DNA from: Petrosia ficiformis
Taxonomy: Eukaryota > Porifera > Demospongiae > Haplosclerida > Petrosiidae
Direction: 5' to 3'
NCBI GenBank assembly: GCA_947044365.1
Contig: OX345636.1
Coordinates: 8,700,001-8,764,000 of the forward strand
DNA: 64,000 nucleotides
The notes under the pieces were generated by a model. It was not told the DNA's origin, did no database searches, and worked only from the letters and a program-made list of their open reading frames with translations. The translations under genes were made by a program, and so were the position numbers. Positions 23,447 through 35,494 of the stretch are shown piece by piece; position 1 is the first letter of the stretch, and every line of letters starts with the position of its first letter.

Positions 23447-23948
23447 GTCACTTGCGCGACTATGCGTTGTATACGTAAATGAGGAAGTTGCGTCATTCCC
23501 ACGGGCTCGGTCAATTAATGGGTTTGGCACATAAAAGATCGCACGTTTGAGCTACAGACCAGCCAGGAAGCTACAGAAAGGATGTAAAACTGCTAATAAC
23601 TGTTGTATATAGCAGAGAAACAGTATAAATATTATGCAAAAATCTTTAACAAGTAAGTACATGTGTGATAAGTTGTTGAGTTTCAGACACAAGGAAGTCA
23701 TCATTTAGAACCTTGAAGGAGTACTTCAGTCAGTTCATCAAAGATCTGTGTATTTAGACTGCAATCAGGCTTACACTTCTTTCGAGTACACGGAATGGTG
23801 GAGACACTAGTGCCATCAGCAATGCTTAATACATAGTCATCACAAAGCAAATATAGGGATGCTTTTTCTCTATATACACTTGTATATGTATATAATGTCT
23901 AGTAAATGGCCATTACTGTCAAAAGCCACAACTTGCTCGTTAAATATT
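23447..23948 (-). mobile_element. Tandem duplicate of most of the preceding element
   Basis: TGTCACTTGCGCGACTATGC through TATATAATGTCTAGTAAATG plus downstream flank repeats 22945-23446 almost exactly, so the duplication includes element and flank. Confidence 0.7.
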
Positions 23949-23949
23949 G

Positions 23950-25080
23950 TTTTGTGTACATGTTTCAGCTTGACACTTTCAAAAACTATTTAGAGCACTG
24001 ATTTCTGTACATAATATACATGTACATGAACATGTGTATTTACATCTTCTAGATGTTAGAGATACTTGACCTCTGTGTAGGGTGTATTGAGACAGGAGAG
24101 AGCAAACGTGATGCAGTAGAAAGGAAGGAAGTATATTGTACATGTACATGTATGTGTGTATGATAGTCAAATTTTAATTAATAAATGACCACACCCATAT
24201 GTGGTATACATAATTTGTTAAGCTTCTCTTAAAATTTAATTGATGGTCATTATGTATAGTTAGTAATAAAATGTAACACTGTGGTAGTACATATTATAGT
24301 AATTAGACTAAGTAAAGGAACTGAAACTACTATAACCTCATTATTTAGTAACATGATGACTATATTAACTACACATTTAGTACATATACAAAATATATGT
24401 ATTCTCAATTTAGTAGGTGTGGCAATTAAGATCAAATGTACATGTCAATCAGTGTTTTCCCTAGGAAATGTACAGGAAAATTTGTGTTCCTAGCATGATA
24501 TATAGACAAACACACACAACAAACAAACAAGCAGCCACAATGGCTTCATTAAGCACTGCCGCAAAGGCTTAGAAAATATTATATGGAGCAGCCACTTTGA
24601 AATAACAATAACAATCAGCCACAATGGCTACAATCAGCCACCATAACTTAGGAAATAAGCAGCCATAATGGCTTAGAAAATAAGCAGCCACAATTGCTAA
24701 AAACAATTTCAAGTAAAAAGGTAACACTGAACCCCCATTGTTTAGAACCAGGAATGGTGGGTTAACAATTTTTGATGGCTAGCCAACTCTCCCCACTCAT
24801 CCGATGTACATCAGTCTTTTCCCTATAAAAAGTCTAAGTGTGCATAAAACCACACCCCTAATTAATTGCATAACCACACTCTTCATCACACCCTACTGAT
24901 TCCGTACATTACATTGCCTCATTTAAGTGTAATAATATCTCCTTATCTAACAAGTCCTAGTCTAACACATTTTAACTGTTTAGCTCTATAATAAACTGAG
25001 CTTCTTAAAATATATATATTTGAGTAGAGTGTTTAATAACTAACTCCTTTCAGCTCTATAGCTCTCATTTTAGCTTACAA
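23950..25080. repeat. Intergenic with AGCAGCCACAATGGCTTA repeats
   Basis: About eight irregular 20-25-bp units of the form GCAGCCACAATGGCTTAGAA lie at 24520-24705, shared with 28575-28745. The rest is AT-rich without a recognised gene. Confidence 0.6.
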
Positions 25081-25159
25081 TGGTGGAAAGAAGAGTTTTT
25101 CAGAAATCCATAGATGTAAACTTTGTAATCGGCAGGAAGACATTTAACATATGGATGAC

Positions 25160-25560
25160 ATATGGAAGACATATATACAATGTATGTCACATATATGTGA
25201 CATTTGACCCCTATGGGGTACGAAGTGTGTTCCTAGCATTACAAACCACTCGAAATGTTTGTAATTGTTGTCACGCATAAGCCCATGAAAATGGCTAAAA
25301 GAGTTGATGGTTTTTTGGCTGCCCTTTGGCCAAAATATCAAGTACGGTGCCAACATACATGTACAATTGAGTCGTTTTGTTTGCCCCAGTTACAGTCAAA
25401 AGAGGGAGAACACTGCATTTGAATTAGTCCTACGAAGCGCTTGGAGGCTTTCGAGTCCCAGTAAGCAAGTTGGTAGAAGAACACATGTAGTACTCCATGT
25501 CAGAAAAAGAGCCAAGTTTGGGATCCTCGAAAGTGAACGGTGGCCAAAATATATTCAGCA
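25160..25560 (+). repeat. Dispersed repeat family, copy 1
   Basis: Sequence from GACCCCTATGGGG through GTGTTCCTAGCATTAC and CATGAAAATG to GACATGGAGT (opposite strand) recurs in reverse orientation at 58120-58640. Interrupted ORFs suggest a decayed element of unknown class. Confidence 0.6.
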
Positions 25561-25580
25561 GAAACGACAGTGTTGGAAAT

Positions 25581-26160
25581 GGTAAACATTTTGAGAAACA
25601 AGCTCAGTCCTCTAAGGGTTAACTTAATTAAATACTTACATTTAGACATATTTACCCTAAAGCCCACAATTAACTCAATATTTCAGTATGCAAACAGAAA
25701 TGATTTGTCGTATCATTTTACTGTATTAACATCTAAATACTGATATATCACTGATCCTTTGGTAGTACTCTCATTTATAGTTGGTCTGCTCTATGCACTC
25801 ATCTAATAAATAGATTGTATACAAATATACTTAGCAGTTGTGAATCATTATTATATTTCCATCTGGTTCTATTCATGATATATGTATATTCATGATTTTG
25901 TAGATGGTGCATTTGTTAACATAGCGTACATTAATCTCCTGTGTATCCAGATATGTTGATGAGGTTATTACATTATTGATCTCCAGATCACCTGTTGAGG
26001 TAAGTAATGGAAATCTAAATAGTATTCTACATTACTTGTACAAATATATTATTACAAACATGGGCTTTAGTGATAATATCTGGTATTCCTACAGGTATAT
26101 AACATCTCCTGTAGCTTCATGAAATCAGGAGAAGATAAATAATATATAATTATGATGAAC
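25581..26160. other. Intergenic, nothing recognised
   Basis: AT-rich, only short ORFs without family features. Confidence 0.3.
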
Positions 26161-26177
26161 TCTTGGACTGTAGTAGT

Positions 26178-26455
26178 TACATGTAACTTCAATACCACTA
26201 AGGTACCTAATTGTGTTGCCATGGGCTCGTAACTTCAATACCACTAAGGTACCTAATTGTGTTGCAATGGGCTCGTAACTTCAATACCACTAAGGTACCT
26301 AATTGTGTTGCCATGGGCTCGTAACTTCAATACCACTAAGGTACCTAATTATGTTGCAATGGGCTCGTAACTTCAATACCACTAAGGTACCTAATTGTGT
26401 TGCCATGGGCTCGTAACTTCAATACCACTAAGGTAGCTAATTGTGTTGCAATGGG
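26178..26455. repeat. 46-bp minisatellite, six units
   Basis: The unit is CGTAACTTCAATACCACTAA plus GGTACCTAATTGTGTTGCMATGGGCT. Alternate units differ by CC or CA in the GTTGC-ATGG position, suggesting duplication of unit pairs. Confidence 0.9.
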
Positions 26456-26459
26456 ATCT

Positions 26460-27190
26460 TCTTTTACAATATAAACATCAAAGACTACCATTTATAGCAT
26501 CAACTCAAACACAGACTTTTATACCTCTTTTGATTGGCTTCTTTTTCATGTATTTTTTTTTAATGATGACCTTAAATTTTGCATTTTACATATGTGACTT
26601 CCTAAAAAATTCTTCTTTTTAGCAAAATAACTTCAATTATATAAAATGCAATGGTTATAGAGCACCCCCAAACGACTCATTAATTGCCTCTCCCACAAAT
26701 TTTAATGATGTAAGCAATTGGTTAAATTTCATCATAGCTTTATCAACCCTCAATTCCTTATGAGACATTATATCTTGTTATTAACATACCATGTACACTA
26801 TTAGTAATTGAGCTAATTATTTCTAGTATGTCAAATTCAGCTCATACTCTTTCAATAGTTGGTCTTTATTAGTGAAATGTAAGAGTTAATTAAATAAATT
26901 GCATTTTGTATTCACCTGCCTACCTACCTACTTATATAATGCACATGTTTGTATCCCCTATCAAAAGCGTTTCCCAGTAATGCACATGTGTTTGACACGA
27001 ATGTGCCACTTAAGTTGCATCTGATATGTACTGTAGTATATTTAATCCTACTACCTCTAACCCTATATAGAACAAGAATAATAAAAAACATTTTCAATAA
27101 AAATGGAAGAAGATTCGGGTTGCCACAACATTTCTAAGTGCTTAATTTAATGTTGTTGCTCCTGTGTTATCCCTGTTCTGTTTGGTCTTA
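26460..27190. other. Intergenic, nothing recognised
   Basis: AT-rich, low-complexity sequence. Confidence 0.3.
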
Positions 27191-27195
27191 TACAG

Positions 27196-27680
27196 TTTTT
27201 AGAGGTCTCTGAAACTGATGGTAACACAATTCGTCAATTTAAAATCAAGGTGGTATCCGATATAAAGAGAAGATGGTCATTTAAATCATTCAGTTCTTGC
27301 ATCTGCATTGGATCCAAGATTTAAACAGCTAGAATTTCTTAATGATGATTTACATGGTGATGTAAAAACAGAACTGCTACAAAGAATGGAGAATCTACCC
27401 TCGATTGTAACATCTATGGATGAATGTGACTGTTGGGCCCTGAAGATTGTCCGGACCAGGAAACTACTTCCTTCTTTGATGAGCTCCAAAGCTATGAAGC
27501 TAGCAAAATACCATCTAGGAATACTTGTCTGGTGGATGTACATGTATAATTATCCCAAACTTGTCCTGCTGAGCGTATCTTTTCAAAGAGTGGATTAAGA
27601 GTAAATAATTTAAGATGTTGCTTGAAGTGTGATAGTGTGGATGCACTAGTTTTTCTCAACAATCTCCCATCACATTCATA
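27196..27680 (+). pseudogene. Decayed hAT transposase C-terminal fragment
   Basis: Read in two frames, this gives LDPRFKQLEFL (a conserved hAT segment) and then CPAERIFSKSG with VDALVFLNN, the hAT dimerisation region that ends family members. At least one frameshift and a stop separate the parts. No terminal repeats were found, so it is a fragment. Confidence 0.75.
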
Positions 27681-28141
27681 GATAAAGTGTACATATTACT
27701 GTGCACAAGAACTGCCATTTCTGATGTTTTTGATATTTTGATGTTTGTATAGAGTGATTTTCCTCTTAAAAATGAATTAATAATAATTAATTAGCGAACC
27801 TTCCAAAGGTTCGTTCGTTCAGCCTACCCAAACATTCAGATTTAGAAAATCAACATTTGTTTATGCCCTAATAGGTTCCTATTCATATACAGTAGCGCAT
27901 GTGTGTATATATATGACTATACATATGCAGTAGTTCATGTGTGTGTATAGTTCCTATACATATACAGTTGTACATGTGTGTGTATATTTACGTATATATC
28001 ATATAGTCTAATACACACATCATAGTCTAATACACCCCTTATTTTACATTTACTTGTACATATCATATAGTCTAATAGACCCTTCATTTTACATTCACAT
28101 GAAAATTCATGTGCCTAGCATGCTAGCAAAAGGCGTAGAAA

Positions 28142-28548
28142 TGTGACCATCTATGCGAAAACCAGTCTTTGGTGACAAAATATAATTTGGAGATATGATC
28201 GAAAGTAGACTGCTCTGAATTATTTGGGTAATCACTATTTTATTACATAAAAAGCTTCACAAATGTCTTACCTTTCTACTGATACCTTTAGCAAGTCTTA
28301 GAGACCTTTCTGTGCTTCGCTAGCAACTACTAAATAAATTGGTAATCAATGGTTAAAAAAATTAATTTAATTGCGTTTTTCTGATTTGTGACTGCCATGG
28401 TTAAATCGGTAACTGTAGCTTTATCATTTACATGATTGGCATGTATAATATATCATTCTAGAGCTAATTTAATGCTCTATTCAGGTAAGACAAAAAATCA
28501 ATTTTGAAATTTTGTCACAAAAGCCTGGTTTTCACTTAGACGGTCACA
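28142..28548. mobile_element. MITE with TGTGACC ends, second copy (407 bp)
   Basis: It begins TGTGACCATCTATGCGAAAA and ends ...GACGGTCACA, with internal sequence aligning to 22299-22672. GCAGCCACAATGGCTTA units follow directly. Confidence 0.65.
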
Positions 28549-28749
28549 AATGATTAACAGACGAACACAACAAACAAGCAGCCACATTGGCTTATAAAAT
28601 TCATAAAACACAGCTATAAAGGGCTTAGAGAAGCAGCCACTCTAGCTTAGAAAAATAACAATCAGCCACCATGGCCTTGAAAATAAGCAGCCACAATGGC
28701 TTAGAAATTATGCAGCTGCAATGGCTTAGAAAATAAGCAGCCACAAATA

Positions 28750-29640
28750 CATATCGTATAGTCTAATACAAACATATAGCATGTGATTACCATTAGGTAC
28801 AGCAGATGTTATTTATTATTATAAGTACAGATTCATGTACATAATTATTTCTCTGGAATGAGCAAGTAACATATTTTGATATGGAATGATAATACTACAA
28901 CACAGGTTATACCTACGTATAGTACTATGCTATATACATTGTATTTGTTACTATACTTTATTATGACATGTACTTTATATACTAGTCAATATAGATCAAG
29001 ATGAAATGAAACCAGTACATGTAAATAATTATTACCTAGCTGGTAAAATTGAGGAAAATAAAATTGCATTGAAATTCCTGTAACCAACTGAAGGTTGAAA
29101 TAATCCAATACTTTTTATAGTGTAATAAAGGGTCACATGATATGTGGTGAATGTAGATTTAACATTAGTAAAGGATCTGCCGTTTTAATAATTCATTGTA
29201 ATTAATTATCCACAGATGAATCATGAACAGTGACAACAAAGCCTAAAGACTACAAGAGAAATACTCGTGTGATAAGGCAATTGGGGACCACTGAACAGTA
29301 CCAACAACGTCTAGGTACATGCAGGCACACAATTCAAGTGTATGATTATCTATATGTGTATATAATATATATTTATACTATACATGTATGTACTCACTTA
29401 ATCACAATGTAATCATACAATCTAATACATAATCATATAATATTATCCTCAGGAGGCTATTATTGACAAATCTCCTGCTTCACCTCCACATCAGGCTCCT
29501 CCTCACCTCACCACTTCACCTACCGTAATCAAAATAATTTTACAAGTGAGAATATAATATCTATGTGTTTGAATATATATTTAAAGTAAATAAACATGTA
29601 CATGTATGCATGTTACATGTGTGTGTGTGTGTATGTATGT
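28750..29640. other. Intergenic, no gene seen
   Basis: AT-rich. The ORF at 29230-29412 is short and has no recognisable domain. Confidence 0.35.
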
Positions 29641-29657
29641 TGTGTGACTACACTACA

Positions 29658-29680
29658 CCCTAAACCCTAAACCCTAAACC
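29658..29680. repeat. Interstitial (CCCTAAA)3 telomere-like repeat
   Basis: Three consecutive CCCTAAA units, followed by CCTG. This is the plant/algal-type telomere heptamer, not the usual animal CCCTAA. Confidence 0.8.
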
Positions 29681-29689
29681 TGTATATGT

Positions 29690-30400
29690 ACAGTACATAT
29701 GTGCATGTGTATATGTGTATAACTATATGTACACTAAAAGTACATTTGTGTACACATACATGTACATGTATGTTGTGTGACTATATCTACAGTGCATGTG
29801 TATATGTGTATATACATACATGTATGTACACTAAAAGTATATTTGTGTACACATACATGTATGTTGTGTGACTATATGTACAGGCATATGTGCATGTGTA
29901 TATGTGTATAACTATATGTACGCTAACAGTACATTTGTGTGCACATACATGTATGTTGTGTAACTATATGAACAGTACATATGTGCATGTGTATATGTGT
30001 ATGACTATATGTACGCTAACAGTACATTTGTGTGCACATACATCTATGTTGTGTAACTATATGAACAGTACATACATGTATGTGCATGTGTATATGTATA
30101 TACATGTAACTATATGCTTGCTAACAGTACATTTGTGTGCACATACATCTATGTTGTGTAACTATATGAAAAGTTCATATGTGCTTGTGTATATGTATAT
30201 AACCATATGTACGCTAACAGTACATTTGTGTGCACATACATCTACATGTATGTTGTGTAACTATATGAACAGTACATATGTGCATGTGTATATGTGTATG
30301 ACTATATGTACACTAACAGTACATTTGTGTACACATACATGTATGTTGTGTGACTATATGTACAGTACATATGTGCATGTGTATATGTGTATAACTACAT
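29690..30400. repeat. Minisatellite of about 80-100 bp, eight or so units
   Basis: Units combine GTGCATGTGTATATGTGTAT, ACTATATGTACRCTAACAGT and ACATTTGTGTGCACATACAT, with length variation. The long plus-strand ORF (Cys/Thr/His-rich) is an artefact of the repeat. Confidence 0.85.
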
Positions 30401-30403
30401 GTA

Positions 30404-30621
30404 CAGGAGGGATGGGATTATCGTGATAATTAAAATTTCCTGTGATAATCATATTGTCTAAATATTCCCATATCGTGGTCACAAAAATAACAATTATTGT
30501 GCCATAACTTCAGGTTTTCAGTACTATCACATCTAAATCAGTTTTTCAACATTGTTTACTCAACAAATAAAAGGTATCAATAATTGTTGACTCATATTTT
30601 CATAATCGCCCATCCCTGCTG
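30404..30621. mobile_element. 218-bp MITE inserted in the minisatellite
   Basis: The inward-reading ends CAGGAGGGATGGGATTATCG and CAGCAGGGATGGGCGATTAT form an imperfect inverted repeat. Removing the element plus one TA restores the array unit (ACATG-TA-CACTAACAG), so the target duplication is TA. Confidence 0.75.
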
Positions 30622-30926
30622 TACACTAACAGTACATTTGTGTGCACATACATGTATGTTGTGTGAATTAACATACAGCTCATGTGTCTTTATGTGTATG
30701 TGTGACTTATGTACAGTACAAATATGTGTAACAGTGTTTGTATGTGTGTGACTGTAAAATACATACATGTATTATATTGTGTATAAGTGTGTCTGACACT
30801 CTGTATTATATATATAGTATATGTGTGTTATGTGTGTTTGACAATATGTACATGTATATATAGTACATGTGTGTTATGTGTGTTTGACATTATGTATATA
30901 CAAGTGTGACTAGATACATGTATATA
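30622..30926. repeat. Continuation of the TG/TA-rich tandem repeat
   Basis: Degenerate units with ACATGTGTGTTATGTGTGTT; no coding potential. Confidence 0.6.
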
Positions 30927-30928
30927 TA

Positions 30929-31305
30929 CCGTATAGCGGGAAATTTTCACTGGGTGCAATTTTTCACACGTTTTTCACAAGCAAGTTCAAATTCGTGAAA
31001 TTAAGCACCCTGCTAATAACCACGCCTTCTAAATATCTGGCATATTCACGTGATCAGCGTGTGAAGTTAAAATAGTTTCACGAGTTCGAGCAAAGTGAGC
31101 ATGGCTCTTTATCGTTACTTTGAGCCAGTTAGTAACTTACCAAATCCTAAAGGTCCATTATCACTAAGAAATACTGGCATTAAAGAGGCGAATGAAGCTG
31201 TTCGAGCTGTTGCAAACGTGAAAATTAAAATCGTGAAATTTTATTCTGAAGTGGAATACTGTTTTTCGTGAAATTTTTGACCCATGAAAATTTCCCACTA
31301 TACGG
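30929..31305 (+). mobile_element. MITE with CCGTATAGYGGGAAATTTTC ends (377 bp)
   Basis: Terminal repeats CCGTATAGCGGGAAATTTTC and CCGTATAGTGGGAAATTTTC (inward) sit between TA dinucleotides (30927-30928, 31306-31307). A 56-codon ORF is inside. Confidence 0.8.
31101..31271 (+). CDS. Short ORF in the MITE: transposase-type N-terminus
   Basis: ATG at 31101 opens MALYRYFEPVSNLPNPKGPL, continues through an ANEAV segment and stops at TGA 31269-31271 (56 residues). The YRYF.P...LPNPKGPLS pattern looks like a conserved N-terminal peptide rather than random sequence. I infer the first exon of an autonomous parent element retained in its deletion derivative. I do not recognise the superfamily with confidence. 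Confidence 0.4.
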   Translation: MALYRYFEPVSNLPNPKGPLSLRNTGIKEANEAVRAVANVKIKIVKFYSEVEYCFS

Positions 31306-31307
31306 TA

Positions 31308-31740
31308 GTACATGTGTGTGTGGCTATATGTATAGTACATGTGTGACTATACACATGTATGTATAGAACATGTGTGTTATGTGTGTGTGGCTGTATGTAT
31401 AGTACATGTGTGTTACATGTATATGTGTGTGTATAGCTGTATGTACAGTACATGTGTGTGTGGCTATATACATGTATATAGTACATGTGTGTTACATGTA
31501 TATGTGTGTGTATAGTTGTATGTATAGTACATGTGTGTGTGACTATATATATAGTACATGTGTGTTATGTGTGCGTGGCTGTATATATAGTAATGTGTGT
31601 TACATGTATATGTGTGTGTATAGTTGTATGTATAGTACATGTGGGTGTGACTATATGTATAGTACATGTACATGTGTGACTATACACATATATGTACAGT
31701 ACATGTGTGTGTGACTATATGTATAGTACACTTTGTAACA
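31308..31740. repeat. TGTGTG/TATAGTACATG tandem repeat
   Basis: Units of about 40-80 bp around GTATAGTACATGTGTGTTAC. ORFs in both strands are repeat artefacts. Confidence 0.8.
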
Positions 31741-31749
31741 AAAGTGTCA

Positions 31750-32220
31750 AAGTACTGTGTTGAGTCTACAGGGTGTACATAATGACTATTAATAGACAAT
31801 GACAAAAGCAATATCTCTAATGAAATAAGCACATGATGATTAGTGTGTTACCTGGAGCAGGATTTGAAACCACCTTGTATTCAAGCTATCTTCTTGAGTT
31901 CCTTCTTGGCTTGTAGAACTTGCGTTTTGAGCTTACAATCAGTTTTCCGGTCCTGTTTAAACTATTTCATCCCAGAAATCTGTGCATTAGTTCTTTTTAT
32001 TGCAATTTCATCTCTACTAAATGACAAATCTGCATCAGACTAACACCCGGACTTTTGACCATATTTGGAGTTTTGCTGAAAGTTTCATTTGACAACAGAT
32101 GGTTACTGCAGTTTTACACTCCTTCACGTTACTCGTAAGCTCCTGATAAAATATACAGATATTGTTTCAGGTTATCAAATTGATTGTCACTTACTATAAA
32201 ATCAGACACGTTTAGGTTGA
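31750..32220. other. Intergenic, no gene recognised
   Basis: A 66-codon ORF (31843-32043) has no recognisable motif. Confidence 0.3.
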
Positions 32221-32223
32221 AGG

Positions 32224-32660
32224 TAGTCTGGTGAGTGTAGCCCCTCCTATACTATGAAAAGGAAGGAATTGTAATACAGTGATTAGTTTCAGACATTATC
32301 ATACCTTATTATATCACATTGGAGAGGTTGTGTAGTGCATGCTATGGAATTCGTCCAAAGGCTTTAATTAATGAAACTGCATTAAGGTCAATAGTTGTTA
32401 TTGTATCCTCTCTATGTGTGATCAAGTTGCTACCTTCAACTCAAAAGTAGTGAGTTCTTGCCCTCCTGTATTTAGGTACAGTTTCCTCTACTCATCCAGG
32501 TTACAACTATACAAAGCTATGTTGTACAACACTTGTTTTCATTCTGTCACATGATTGTGGATGTGATGGTTGATTTAAACAATAAAAAATCTACTCGCTA
32601 TATTACAGTTCCCAAGACCCTCTTGTTCGAAACATAGGTGAGGTTATGCTCACCAGACTA
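32224..32660. mobile_element. Probable MITE with TAGTCTGGTGAG ends (437 bp)
   Basis: It starts TAGTCTGGTGAG and ends CTCACCAGACTA. The 9-bp flanks GGTTGAAGG and TGGAGAAGG match at 6 of 9 positions, perhaps an old target duplication. The ends resemble those of the micro-element at 60521-60577. Confidence 0.55.
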
Positions 32661-32707
32661 TGGAGAAGGCAGTATTAATTGCAATCTCACTTACACTGGC
32701 CACATAC

Positions 32708-32809
32708 TCTCTCCCTGTCTCTCTCTCTCTCTGTCTCTCTCTCTCTGTCTATGTCTCTCTCTGTCTCTCTCTCTCTGTCTCTCTCTGTCTCTCTCTCTGT
32801 CTCTCTCTG

Positions 32810-32868
<59 letters not shown>

Positions 32869-32880
32869 CTATCTCCATAT
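32708..32880. repeat. (CTCTGT)n/(CT)n tract followed by (CTAT)n
   Basis: Pyrimidine-rich microsatellite. Ser/Leu-rich ORFs in three frames are artefacts. Confidence 0.95.
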
Positions 32881-32889
32881 CTCTTTTTC

Positions 32890-33439
32890 TCTTTCCTTTC
32901 AGGCTATGATACTTTTTTCTTTTCAAGTTTTAAATAACTACAAATGAAAATCAAGTTATCAGAATGAACACAATAAGAACTAAAAAACGATCATAACAAC
33001 CAATTTATCAGTATTCATGATTTCATGTGTTTATTAAATATTATAATTATACTTATAAATCATTGTGGTGTTTATATATAGTACTGAAAATATGGGCACT
33101 GTCTTGGTGTGATATTACCCTGCTTATTTCCAGCCCCACCTCTTTAAATATTTCAGCTAGCCTAGCAAGCGCAAAGGTAGATACTAGGTGGAGCTAATTT
33201 ATAGCTATGATGTAATGCAAACAAATTCCCGCTGTTAGTGGAAAATATTCAGAAAAGAAAAAAGATTTCCTGGAAATTCCTGCTGTTAAAGCTTCAATTT
33301 ACAACTAAATGCGAAAAGTCTTGAGTCTGTGCTGTGAACAAGACTATTGTGAGTACTAAAATTATTATCATTTATTATCTACCATATCAATAGTCTAGCA
33401 TACTATATATGATAGACCATTGATATGGTGTTAAAGTAA
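32890..33439. other. Intergenic, nothing recognised
   Basis: AT-rich, no coding features. Confidence 0.3.
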
Positions 33440-34012
33440 TTAAGGTGGTACTAGGGAGTGGGCGGATGCAACTCCAATCAGTTTCAAAATAGAATATTAT
33501 ATAATATGACTCTAACCTGGTGTAGTAGCAACCTTCATATCTTCTAATCACCTTTATAGGGTCCTGGAATTGATAAAACATATATAAAATGTCCATTTTT
33601 GCAATCTCAATAAGTACAAAACCGAGAAAGCCACGCCCACCAGTCATGGCGTGCACCAAGTACAATGCATTTACAGAAAACAAATAGAGCCGTTTTCTGG
33701 AAATTCATTTTACTTTTATAGTTACAAGAGGCTGAAGAAAGCTGAATTCTGTAGGTTTTCACTGAAACCATAAAATCTACCTTTCTAGGCACTATCAAAC
33801 TCCGATCTTTCTCAGAGAGCAACTACAGTTACCCGCCATTGTTTCCCACCCACCGCCCCCTCCACCAAAATATTTAGGCCCAATAATTATACCCCCGGGT
33901 GGGTATGGCTACCAAAAAATACAGAATGGAACCAGATTGTATGCAGCAAGAAGCTGGCAAGACTAGAAACCGATTGGAGTTTCAACTACCCCTCCCTCTA
34001 GTACAACCTTAA
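33440..34012. mobile_element. TTAA-flanked element with inverted repeats of about 45 bp
   Basis: The ends TTAAGGTGGTACTAGGGAG and TTAAGGTTGTACTAGAGGGA (inward) extend, with gaps, to AACTCCAATCRGTTTC. TTAA at both ends (33440-33443, 34009-34012) fits the target duplication of piggyBac or Kolobok-type elements. ORFs inside on the minus strand show no transposase motif. Confidence 0.75.
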
Positions 34013-35480
34013 AGTAATAAGACAGGTTATAGTGATGAGTGATATGATACCAAATTACTTGAATAATATAATTATATAATATAAAATACCACTGCTTCAG
34101 TACTTGATACTCAGTAACATGTGGCCACTAACCATGTGTTTAACATGTGGTCACTGATCATGCATTACTGAGTATATACAGTTCTCTAGTACTTTATACT
34201 ACCTGACATGACCATGATAAAGATGTGATAAAGAGCATACAGTACTCAATACTACCAATATACTTAGCCACTGACCATGTGACACTGAGCATGCACAGTT
34301 CTCAACACGTGGCCACTGACCATGTGTTACTGAGCATGTCCATCCATCCATCCTTTCATTTATATAACCTCTCCACCCATCCATTCACCTATTGATCTGT
34401 ACATCCATCCTCTCTTATATATTCAACCATTCTTTCATATATTCATTAATTCCTCTATTCATTCATCTATTTATTCATTCATTTATTCATCCATTCATTT
34501 TATTCTTCTTTTCAAGTGTTAGTATTTGCAAGATTCTTCTCCTAAAGTAGTGGAATGGGATAAAAGAAAGTACAACACTCTCATGGACTCCATTACTCTT
34601 ACAAAGGTTTGTAGATTTCAAATGGCATGAGAGAATAGTTTTTGCATTATTTTGTACATACGTTCAGCTTTTAAATGAATACATGTTAGGCCTTGGTGGA
34701 TTATGGTCCAAAAATGCTCTATTATGCTATGATGTAATTCCAGTAAAATGTTGTATCATGCTCTGCCCAAATTGTATTATGCTTATAACTATGTATGCTT
34801 ATGAATATCATTAATAATCACACCTTTGGCCGCCCCTACTTGGCCACGTGTACATTCTGATGGCTTTAAGTCAATCTTTTGGTGATGAAATTCAACTTTT
34901 ACACAATCCTGGGGAACACCAACCTAGTATACTTGATAAATTAAGGCCCCCGTTAAGGTCACAGATGTCCAGAAATAGAAAAATTGAAAAGCCTGTGACT
35001 ACTAACAAGAAGTGCAAGGCAGGAGTAGCCAATACCACAAACACTAAGACTGTTTTACCAGCGAATTGAAATTTTATAATGAAAATTAATTATGCTGATA
35101 ATCTGGCCTATTTTGCTGGCATTATGCTTAATGCTTTTGTGTCCTATTATGCTCTAATTTATGCTGGCATAATCTGCCAAAGCCTAATACATGTATGTAC
35201 ATGTACATGTACATATAATTGCAATGTCTAAACCATGTATGATATAATATAATTACATGTAAATGAATAACTGTCATTAAACAGATTGATAATAGAGGAG
35301 GATATGATTCATACAAAACCTGATATAAACTTTCATAGACACAAAATGCAATGATTCATATATGGTTGCTAGGGAGTTTTCATGCTAGTTTAAATACCAA
35401 ATGTAATTACTTTACTCATATCAAATGTTTAGACATGTTATATGTCTACTTTGTATAGGAAGGGTGTCAGCCATAAATTA
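34013..35480. other. Intergenic, no gene recognised
   Basis: Contains CATTCATCCATC-type microsatellite (34340-34505), two or three units with ACCATGTG..ACTGAGCATG (34115-34340), and an ORF at 34848-35069 without recognisable domain. Confidence 0.35.
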
Positions 35481-35494
35481 CAAGTATGAATTAA

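Noticed and set aside
29890..30426. 178-codon Cys/Thr/His-rich ORF
   Set aside because: Lies wholly within a TG/TA-rich tandem array; no start context, splice sites or domain.
32638..32947. Ser/Leu-rich ORFs in three frames
   Set aside because: Product of a (CTCTGT)n microsatellite.
33387..33822. Two minus-strand ORFs of 70-98 codons
   Set aside because: They lie within or across the TTAA-flanked element and show no transposase or host domain features.
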